From: an uncultured Eubacteriales bacterium
GTDB lineage: Bacteria; Bacillota; Clostridia; UBA1381
Reading direction: 5' to 3'
DNA: 6,952 nucleotides
NCBI GenBank assembly: GCA_905199755.1
Contig: CAJKHT010000112.1
Location: forward strand, 1-6,952
Positions 1 to 4,740 of this stretch are shown here, one piece after another; within the stretch, counting starts at the first letter, position 1, and each line of letters begins with the position of its first letter. Both the position numbers and the translations under genes were made by a program. Below the pieces are notes generated by a model. The model saw only the letters and a program-made list of their open reading frames with translations, was not told the origin of the DNA and searched no databases.

Positions 1-8
1 CTTGGCAT
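1..8 (-). CDS. Start of an unidentified gene running off the left edge
   Basis: On the minus strand an ATG at 8-6 is followed by only two complete codon positions (Met-Pro) before the window ends. It is called a gene start because a full GGAGG ribosome-binding site lies at 21-17, eight bases upstream, and because it follows directly after the PP-loop gene in the same direction. The leader (ATTTTGGAGGT then TTAAA) resembles that of the helix-turn-helix gene at 895. Nothing can be said about the product. The ribosome-binding site is buried in a hairpin described separately. Confidence 0.45.
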
Positions 9-16
9 AATTTAAA

Positions 17-55
17 CCTCCAAAATGATATTTTTATTATATATCATCTTGGAGG
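17..55 (-). promoter_or_regulatory. Hairpin sequestering the ribosome-binding site of the off-window gene
   Basis: Bases 17-31 and 41-55 form an inverted repeat of 15 pairs around a 9-base loop. Read as minus-strand RNA every position pairs, with one G-U wobble (48 with 24). Read as plus-strand RNA that position is an A-C mismatch, which favours a role in the minus transcript. The 3' arm ends in GGAGG (21-17), the ribosome-binding site of the gene starting at 8, and it is fully paired to CCUCC. The stop codon of the upstream PP-loop gene (46-44) lies in the 5' arm, so a ribosome finishing that gene would open the stem. This suggests translational coupling or a conditional (for example temperature-dependent) block. 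The pairing is seen; the function is inferred. There is no U-tract after the stem, so it is not a terminator in this direction. Confidence 0.6.
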
Positions 56-604
56 CTTCGTAAAGACTTTACACAAAATTTGGGATTGACTCATTTTCAT
101 TCGTGTATTTTTTCTGTACCCGCCGTATTCGCCCGTTTCGCCTGTAATAATCGCGTGACGTACTGTTTTATTTTTTTCTGTTGGGTTTTGCAAAAGTTCA
201 ATTTTCCCTGCAATCTCTTTTGAAAGAACGGGAAAGCCGAATTCTTGAATTATTTTTGCTTTATTCCAAGTTGTACCGTCACTTCTTTTCAGCGGAGGAA
301 CATTTATTATTCCGAGTTCTTTATGAATTTTTTGTATGCTTTTATCCTCTAAATGCGAACAACTTATTTCCGGTACATCTATGCGTAAAGATTTTAAAAA
401 TAAAAATAGTGTTATGCTATCAAGCCCGCCGACGGAAACGTGATAGTCAAGTCCGCGGCTGTCGCACTCTGACACAAATTTTTTTGCGCGTATTTCTGCA
501 TATCTCACTTTGAATTCGTAGTCCTGTTTTTGTTTTACGATAAATGAAGCGATTTTTGTGTCTGCTCCGATTTCGTCCATTCGTTCAAGTATATTTTTAG
601 TCAC
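44..604 (-). CDS. PP-loop (PAPS reductase-like) protein, probably C-terminally truncated
   Basis: The 186-residue product resembles phage- and ICE-borne proteins usually named phosphoadenosine phosphosulfate reductase family (adenine nucleotide alpha-hydrolase fold). The clues are a GGLDS loop (residues 59-63) after a hydrophobic strand, the LEDKSIQKIHKELGI stretch (85-99), and FGFPVLSK...ELLQNPTEKNKTVRHAIITGE (122-156). The start is GTG at 604-602, because AAGGAGG lies seven bases upstream and overlaps the stop codon of the preceding helix-turn-helix gene, indicating an operon with coupled translation. Two oddities stand out. The loop reads SVGGLDS rather than the usual SGGxDS, as if one Ser codon were lost or swapped. 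The protein also ends soon after the RMK motif (168-170), where relatives, as I recall them, continue for 100 or more residues. It may be a decayed or repurposed gene. The substrate is unknown; true PAPS reduction is unlikely. Confidence 0.7.
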   Translation of the reverse strand: MTKNILERMDEIGADTKIASFIVKQKQDYEFKVRYAEIRAKKFVSECDSRGLDYHVSVGGLDSITLFLFLKSLRIDVPEISCSHLEDKSIQKIHKELGIINVPPLKRSDGTTWNKAKIIQEFGFPVLSKEIAGKIELLQNPTEKNKTVRHAIITGETGEYGGYRKNTRMKMSQSQILCKVFTKPPR

Positions 605-616
605 TTTAAAACCTCC

Positions 617-895
617 TTAGATACTCTGTTGTAGTTGCGGCTCTGTTTCTTCAAGGGTGCGCCCACGGTTCTTTAAACTTTCCGTAATTGTACGCTGTGC
701 AATTTCGGCGGAATACTCCGAACGCAAATTATTGTCAAACTTGCCTGTGCTACCGCGTTGTAGTTCCTTGTAAACCGTTGCTGTGTGAACGCCCAATTTT
801 GCGGCGATGTCCGAAGGGCGTTCGTTGTTTAAGTACATCACTTCAAGCCGCTTTCTGTCATTGTAGGAAAGAAGCTTGTATTTCTTTCTTGCCAT
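617..895 (-). CDS. Small IS30-type helix-turn-helix DNA-binding protein
   Basis: This encodes a 92-residue basic protein. Residues 4-48 match the N-terminal helix-turn-helix seen in IS30-family transposases and in small phage/ICE regulators: the pattern KYKLLSYNDRKRLE, then a helix-turn-helix near 26-46 with IAAKLGVHTATVYKELQRG. No DDE transposase domain follows, so it is a stand-alone DNA-binding protein and not an insertion sequence. The start at 895 is chosen over an in-frame upstream ATG at 940 because GGAGG (911-907) lies just upstream of 895, and the extra 15 residues would be translated through the ribosome-binding site and hairpin. It is the first gene of a minus-strand operon with the PP-loop gene, whose ribosome-binding site abuts this gene's TAA. 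It is probably a regulator of the mobile element; its target is unknown. The C-terminal tail (75-92) is polar and acidic. Confidence 0.75.
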   Translation of the reverse strand: MARKKYKLLSYNDRKRLEVMYLNNERPSDIAAKLGVHTATVYKELQRGSTGKFDNNLRSEYSAEIAQRTITESLKNRGRTLEETEPQLQQSI

Positions 896-925
896 AGTGT
901 TTAACACCTCCAAAATTAAAAAAAT

Positions 926-958
926 AATGCGAAAAGACATTTAAAATCTTTTCGCATT
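926..958 (-). terminator. Terminator-like hairpin in the leader of the helix-turn-helix operon
   Basis: A perfect 12-base inverted repeat (926-937 and 947-958, AATGCGAAAAGA and its complement) encloses a 9-base loop. On the minus strand it is followed by ATTTTTTTAATTTT, which is the layout of an intrinsic terminator. On the plus strand the following bases are only weakly T-rich. It sits between any minus-strand promoter and the ribosome-binding site at 911-907, so it would act as a leader attenuator. Otherwise it would block antisense transcription entering from the integrase side. The stem is AT-rich in its inner half, so termination may be partial. Confidence 0.55.
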
Positions 959-992
959 TAATTATGTAATTTAAAAGGCAACTTCATAATGC

Positions 993-1021
993 ATAATTTT
1001 CTTGACTTTTTTAGATTTCAA
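993..1021 (-). promoter_or_regulatory. Possible minus-strand promoter for the helix-turn-helix operon
   Basis: On the minus strand TTGAAA (1021-1016) is followed after 17 bases by AATTAT (998-993), a weak -10. It would overlap the integrase promoter face to face and put the terminator-like hairpin in the transcript leader. The region is AT-rich and the -10 is poor, so this is a tentative call. Confidence 0.25.
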
Positions 1022-1030
1022 TGCTATAAT
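1002..1030 (+). promoter_or_regulatory. Strong sigma-A promoter of the integrase
   Basis: TTGACT (1002-1007) and TATAAT (1025-1030) are separated by 17 bases, close to the vegetative consensus. This is the best promoter in the window. Because it occupies the start of the longest open frame of the integrase, it rules out the TTG at 1002 as the translation start. Confidence 0.85.
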
Positions 1031-1031
1031 A

Positions 1032-1051
1032 GCAGCAGATATAATTGCTGC
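1032..1051 (+). promoter_or_regulatory. Short inverted repeat in the integrase leader
   Basis: GCAGCA (1032-1037) and TGCTGC (1046-1051) flank the 8-base spacer GATATAAT, directly after the -10 and overlapping the expected transcription start. It could be an operator for the element's repressor or a small 5' hairpin. No binding protein can be assigned from the sequence. Confidence 0.4.
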
Positions 1052-1079
1052 CTGTTATATGAGAAAGGAGCAAGTCAAT

Positions 1080-2201
1080 ATGCCAAAAGTACCATATAAT
1101 AAGCGCTCAGATGGAAGATATTATAAACAAGTAGTTATAGGGAGGGATGCAACCGGAAAAAGAAAAGTAAAAACTTTATATGATAAAGATTGGAAAAAAC
1201 TTGATAAAAAAGTGCGGGAATTTCAGACCGGATTTACGCAGGGAATATATATAGAGGAAGATATAACATTTGGTGAATGTGCGGAATTGTGGCTTAAAAG
1301 CAAAGTAAATATTGCAGACTGTACAGTACGACAATATAAAAACTACATGAACTATTTTTCGCCTATTAACCATATGAAAATAAAACAAATAAAACCGATG
1401 CATATTCAAAATATTTTTAATGATTTGACAGTACGTGGAATTATTAGTACACAAAAAAATTTAAGATGTGCTTTCTTGAAACAATTGTATAGATTTGCAA
1501 TTAATAACAATTTTGCAGATGTGGACTTAAGCGATAAAATTGTCATTAAAAAAAATACAAACAATAAAAGACGTGCATTGTACCAGTGGGAAAGAGAAGG
1601 AATTTTAAGTTTTTTAAATACACAAAATCCATCTCGGCAGATTTTAAAATACCAAGCCATCACGGCCTTGCTGTTTTATACCGGAATTAGAGCAGGTGAA
1701 TTGTTAAGCTTAAATTTGAAAAGAGATATATCATTCGAAAATAATACAATGACCATTAATCACACAACAATTATGGATAAGAATTGTAAAGCAGTGGAAA
1801 AACAAGGAACCAAAACACGTAGTAGTGATGATGGCAGAACTATTCCAATTCCACCGCAGCTAAAAAAAATACTGGAAGAATATATAAAAGAATATAATAT
1901 TACTGATTATCTTTTTTTGACCCGTCATAACACCTTAATAGGTGGAGAACATTTAAGTGTCATATGGAAGTCTATTCGAAAGAAAATAAGTTTATACATT
2001 CCGAATCATCCACAGCTGGAAATCACGCCGCATTATTTAAGACACAACTATGCTACTGAGCTAATATATGCAAATGTACCTCTAAAAACAGTTCAGTATC
2101 TTATGGGGCATAAAAATATTCAGATGACAATGAATATTTATGCAGATGTCAGGAAAGATGATGAAGGCGTTAACGAAATGGTTAGGACGGTATGGAATTA
2201 A
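1080..2201 (+). CDS. int: Tyrosine recombinase / integrase of a mobile element
   Basis: The 373-residue protein catalyses site-specific recombination for insertion and excision of the element. The start is ATG at 1080, with AAAGGAG at 1064-1070 nine bases upstream; longer versions would begin inside the promoter. A basic N-terminal arm-binding region (1-50, KRSDGRYYKQVVIG, typical of phage and ICE integrases) is followed by a core-binding SAM-like domain (about 60-150) and the catalytic domain (about 165-373). All expected active-site residues are present: Arg204 (TGIRAGE), Lys245 in the beta-hairpin (TKTRSSDDGR), His318 and Arg321 (TPHYLRH), His344 (LMGHKN) and the nucleophile Tyr354 (NIYADV). 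The length is normal, so it should be active. It is much richer in A and T than the host genes to its right, consistent with transfer. It lies at the element's edge, as integrases usually do, so an attachment site is expected just downstream. Confidence 0.93.
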   Translation: MPKVPYNKRSDGRYYKQVVIGRDATGKRKVKTLYDKDWKKLDKKVREFQTGFTQGIYIEEDITFGECAELWLKSKVNIADCTVRQYKNYMNYFSPINHMKIKQIKPMHIQNIFNDLTVRGIISTQKNLRCAFLKQLYRFAINNNFADVDLSDKIVIKKNTNNKRRALYQWEREGILSFLNTQNPSRQILKYQAITALLFYTGIRAGELLSLNLKRDISFENNTMTINHTTIMDKNCKAVEKQGTKTRSSDDGRTIPIPPQLKKILEEYIKEYNITDYLFLTRHNTLIGGEHLSVIWKSIRKKISLYIPNHPQLEITPHYLRHNYATELIYANVPLKTVQYLMGHKNIQMTMNIYADVRKDDEGVNEMVRTVWN

Positions 2202-2222
2202 AAAGTATGTCAAAAGTATGTC
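2201..2222 (+). repeat. Two tandem copies of AAAAGTATGTC after the integrase
   Basis: AAAAGTATGTC occurs at 2201-2211 and again, exactly, at 2212-2222, beginning on the last base of the integrase stop codon. Short direct repeats beside an integrase gene are often arm-type binding sites near the attachment core. They could also be simple slippage in AT-rich DNA. The rest of the gap to 2399 holds the likely element-host junction and the mecA promoter region. Confidence 0.55.
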
Positions 2223-2286
2223 AAATAGAATTTTCCAAAAAAATGCATAATGAAAAAGCCAGTGTTTATGCGGAATTTGAGGCAAA

Positions 2287-2319
2287 AATAAAATTTTATT
2301 AATATTATATAGTATAATA
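2287..2319. promoter_or_regulatory. AT palindromes and candidate -10 upstream of mecA
   Basis: A perfect 14-base palindrome AATAAAATTTTATT (2287-2300) is followed by TATTATA-tag-TATAATA (2303-2319). The right arm of the latter contains a consensus TATAAT (2313-2318), suitably placed to express mecA. The -35 position, 17 bases upstream (AAAATT), is poor and there is no TG extension, unlike the other host promoters here. The low sequence complexity weakens the palindrome call. The host-element junction probably lies in or just before this stretch. Confidence 0.4.
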
Positions 2320-2399
2320 AATATAACAGCATTAAAAATTACGTTTTGCTTTGTGCGGTATTTGTTGTGCCGGCAAAGCTTCGGACGGAGGACTGTAGT

Positions 2400-3005
2400 A
2401 TGAGAATAGAAAGACTGACCGATAACAGGGTGCGTGTTACCGTAACCGCAGCCGACCTTACCGGACTTAATATACGGGTGGAACAGCTCCGCCCCAATTC
2501 AAAGGAGCTGCATACATTTTTGTTCAGCATTATGGAAACGATACGCTCGGAAACGGATTTTAATCCGTACAGCGGTCAGGTGGTGGTTGAAGCAATGCCG
2601 TCAAAGGACGGAATAAGCATTATTGTAAGTAAGCTGAATGAGGAACCGCTGCCGATTGCGCTGAAAAAAAACCGAAAGCTTAAGTCGGTAACGGCAAAAA
2701 TCAAGATGAAAGAGCCGTATATATTTGTTTTTAAGGATATGACGGATTTTTGCGGTGCGGCGGTGAGGCTCGAGAAAGATGCAATTCTTAAGAGTTCATT
2801 GTATAAGCTGGAAAGCAGTTATTGCCTGATTTTAAACGGTGCCGAAAAATTTAACCGCAGTGTAGGTGTACTGAGTGAATTTGCTTCGCGACGTGCAAGA
2901 CCGAAACTCAGAGTTCCGTTTATACAGGAGCACGGAAAGCTTATTGCCGAAAATGAAAAGCTTTTGGATATGACTGACGGGATTAAGAGCCTGGGAGAAT
3001 TTTAA
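2400..3005 (+). CDS. mecA: Adaptor protein MecA
   Basis: The 201-residue protein resembles MecA, the cytoplasmic adaptor that delivers substrates to the ClpC/ClpP protease (in Bacillus subtilis the competence factor ComK). It is unrelated to the methicillin-resistance gene of the same name. Residues 1-80 form the substrate-binding N domain, opening with the family signature MRIERLTDNRVRVTVTAADL. A charged linker (about 81-102) follows, then a C-terminal ClpC-binding domain (103-201) with YIFVFKDMTDFCGAAV, SSLYKLESSYCLIL and a LSEFA motif. The start at 2400 is set by GGAGGA (2387-2392), seven bases upstream; an earlier in-frame start would add 18 residues without a good ribosome-binding site. 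It is slightly shorter than the Bacillus protein (about 218). It is the first host gene beside the integrated element and is closed by its own terminator. Which substrates it handles in this organism is not shown. Confidence 0.88.
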   Translation: MRIERLTDNRVRVTVTAADLTGLNIRVEQLRPNSKELHTFLFSIMETIRSETDFNPYSGQVVVEAMPSKDGISIIVSKLNEEPLPIALKKNRKLKSVTAKIKMKEPYIFVFKDMTDFCGAAVRLEKDAILKSSLYKLESSYCLILNGAEKFNRSVGVLSEFASRRARPKLRVPFIQEHGKLIAENEKLLDMTDGIKSLGEF

Positions 3006-3027
3006 GTGTACATACTGCAAAAATATT

Positions 3028-3062
3028 CAGACGGTTTAAAATAAATAATCGTCTGCTTTTTT
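3028..3062 (+). terminator. Intrinsic terminator of mecA
   Basis: CAGACG (3028-3033) pairs with CGTCTG (3050-3055). The stem can be extended inward by one G-U and two A-U pairs, and it is followed by C and six Ts (3057-3062). It lies 23 bases after the mecA stop and directly abuts the next promoter, cleanly separating the two units. Confidence 0.8.
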
Positions 3063-3063
3063 G

Positions 3064-3092
3064 TTGCCCGACGGACAGGTTTATGGTATAAT
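3064..3092 (+). promoter_or_regulatory. Extended -10 promoter of the FAD-dependent oxidoreductase gene
   Basis: TTGCCC (3064-3069), a 17-base spacer and TATAAT (3087-3092) preceded by TGG (3084-3086) give an extended -10 promoter. The apparent longer reading frame from TTG at 3061 starts at this promoter and is therefore not translated from there. Confidence 0.8.
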
Positions 3093-3126
3093 AGATAGTA
3101 AATTTATTGGAAAGAGAAGTTATTTT

Positions 3127-4683
3127 ATGATAAGGATTTCGGATATAAAGGTTTCGCCCGGATTTGATGAAAGAAAATTAAAGGAAACGGTACAGAAAAA
3201 ATACGGAATTAAAAATATAAAATCCTTTTGCATTGTGAAAAAATCCATTGATGCGCGAAAGAAAAATGCGGTAAAGATTATTTACAGTGCAGATGTAAAA
3301 ACGGAGAATGATAAAAGATACATCGGTAAAAATATCTGTGAAATATCGCAGGAAAAATACAGTTTTCCGAAATGTATAAATAAAGAGAAAAAAGTAATTA
3401 TAGCAGGAACGGGGCCTGCCGGGCTGATGTGCGGTCTTATGCTGGCACGTGCGGGAATAAATGTAATAATGCTTGAACGCGGCAAATGTGTTGAAGAAAG
3501 AAAGCTTGATATTCTGAATTTTTTTGAAAACGGAAAGCTTAACGAAAATTCAAATGTGCAGTTCGGGGAGGGCGGAGCCGGCACTTTTTCCGACGGCAAG
3601 CTTACCACGGGAATTAATGATTTCCGCATAAGAAAGGTTTTGGAGGAATTTTACGCACACGGTGCGCCGGAGGAAATATTATATTTGTCAAAACCGCATG
3701 TAGGAACGGACAACCTTTATAATATGGTAAAAAATATACGTAATGATATGCTGGAGCAGGGCGGAGAAATAAGATTTTCGCATACGCTTTCCGATATTGT
3801 AATAAGCGGCGGAGCGGTAAAGGGTGTAAAAGTCAGCCATAACGGCAATGAATACGAAATTGAAGCCGATGCTGTTGTGCTTGCAACAGGTCACAGCGCA
3901 CGAGATACATTTGAAATGCTGAAAAAACATAATGTTCCCATGGAACAAAAGGCTTTTTCGATAGGGGTGCGTATAGAGCATAAGCAGCAGATGATAAATG
4001 CGGCACAGTACGGAGAATTTGCGGATTTCCTCGGTGCGGCGGACTATAAGCTTGCGGTGCATTTGCCGTCGGGCAGGGGAGTGTATACGTTTTGTATGTG
4101 CCCGGGAGGCGAGGTTATAGCATCGGCATCGGAAAAAGGCGGTGTGGTTACAAACGGCATGAGCATGTATGCGCGTGGTAAGGAAAATGCAAACAGTGCG
4201 GTGCTGGTAAATGTGTCGCCTGCCGACTTTAAGAGTGATGATGTGCTTGCTGGAATGTATATGCAAAGAGAGATTGAAAGAAAAGCATATCTGGTAGGCG
4301 GAAAAAACTATAAAGCACCTGCGCAGCGCGTGGGAGATTTTCTGGGCACAGGCGCGGAAAATAATGTTGTTCCTACGTATAAGCCGGGCGTGGTGTGGTG
4401 TGAATTGAGTACAATTCTTCCTGCATTTGCGGTTGACTCACTAAAGGAGGCATTACCGCTTATGGATAAAAAGCTGAAAGGCTTTGCCTCACCGGGCGCG
4501 GTTATGACAGCTCCGGAAACACGCTCATCATCACCCGTGAGAATTATACGGGATAAGGAAAGTCTGCAATCGGAAATTGCCGGATTGTATCCGTGCGGCG
4601 AGGGAGCAGGATATGCGGGCGGCATAACTTCTGCGGCGGTTGACGGAATAAAAATAGCCGAAAAAATAGCGCAAAGCAGATAA
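3127..4683 (+). CDS. FAD-dependent oxidoreductase, COG2509 type
   Basis: The 518-residue soluble flavoprotein belongs to the poorly characterised COG2509 family (NAD(P)/FAD-dependent oxidoreductases); the substrate is unknown. Residues 1-85 are a basic N-terminal domain that precedes the flavin fold in this family. The Rossmann motif is AGTGPAGLMCG (93-103), with the ribose-binding Glu at 117 (VIMLERG). It is followed by the hallmark FGEGGAGTFSDGKL (146-159), an ATGHSARD strand (253-260), TAPETRSSSPVRI (461-473), and the C-terminal FAD motif YPCGEGAGYAGGITSAAVDG (488-507). There is no signal peptide, so it is cytoplasmic. The start at 3127 is chosen because the longer frame begins inside the promoter. 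The ribosome-binding site is weak (GAGAAG, about eight bases upstream). It has its own promoter and no visible terminator, so transcripts may run on into the glycosidase gene. Reading frame and motifs are intact; family assignment is firm, function is not. Confidence 0.88.
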   Translation: MIRISDIKVSPGFDERKLKETVQKKYGIKNIKSFCIVKKSIDARKKNAVKIIYSADVKTENDKRYIGKNICEISQEKYSFPKCINKEKKVIIAGTGPAGLMCGLMLARAGINVIMLERGKCVEERKLDILNFFENGKLNENSNVQFGEGGAGTFSDGKLTTGINDFRIRKVLEEFYAHGAPEEILYLSKPHVGTDNLYNMVKNIRNDMLEQGGEIRFSHTLSDIVISGGAVKGVKVSHNGNEYEIEADAVVLATGHSARDTFEMLKKHNVPMEQKAFSIGVRIEHKQQMINAAQYGEFADFLGAADYKLAVHLPSGRGVYTFCMCPGGEVIASASEKGGVVTNGMSMYARGKENANSAVLVNVSPADFKSDDVLAGMYMQREIERKAYLVGGKNYKAPAQRVGDFLGTGAENNVVPTYKPGVVWCELSTILPAFAVDSLKEALPLMDKKLKGFASPGAVMTAPETRSSSPVRIIRDKESLQSEIAGLYPCGEGAGYAGGITSAAVDGIKIAEKIAQSR

Positions 4684-4688
4684 ACAAC

Positions 4689-4716
4689 TTGAATTTTTCG
4701 GAAATGGTGGTATAAT
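4689..4716 (+). promoter_or_regulatory. Extended -10 promoter of the SLH-glycosidase gene
   Basis: TTGAAT (4689-4694), a 16-base spacer and TATAAT (4711-4716) preceded by TGG (4708-4710). It begins six bases after the stop codon of the oxidoreductase gene, with no terminator between them. Confidence 0.78.
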
Positions 4717-4740
4717 TATCAAAGCGGAGGTATGAAAAAA

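Noticed and set aside
181..513. A 110-codon plus-strand frame overlapping the PP-loop gene
   Set aside because: It is antisense to a recognisable protein, and its composition is typical of an overlapping shadow.
617..940. The helix-turn-helix gene as part of an IS30 insertion sequence
   Set aside because: Only the DNA-binding part is present; no DDE catalytic domain, terminal inverted repeats or target duplication are visible.
1002..1079. N-terminal extension of the integrase by 26 residues from TTG
   Set aside because: It starts on the -35 hexamer and runs through the -10, upstream of the transcription start.
2207..2302. A 31-codon open frame (MSKVCQIEF... to KFY) after the integrase
   Set aside because: There is no ribosome-binding site, it begins inside the tandem repeat, and it runs through the likely junction and AT palindrome; it is best explained as chance.
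3688..4266. A 192-codon reverse frame inside the oxidoreductase gene
   Set aside because: It is an antisense shadow of a clearly conserved coding region, His- and Cys-rich, with no ribosome-binding site evidence; other long reverse frames over the glycosidase and stalk genes were discarded for the same reason.
4732..4740. ATG at 4732 as start of the SLH-glycosidase
   Set aside because: It is one base from the end of GGAGG, too close for initiation; the ATG at 4741 has workable spacing.
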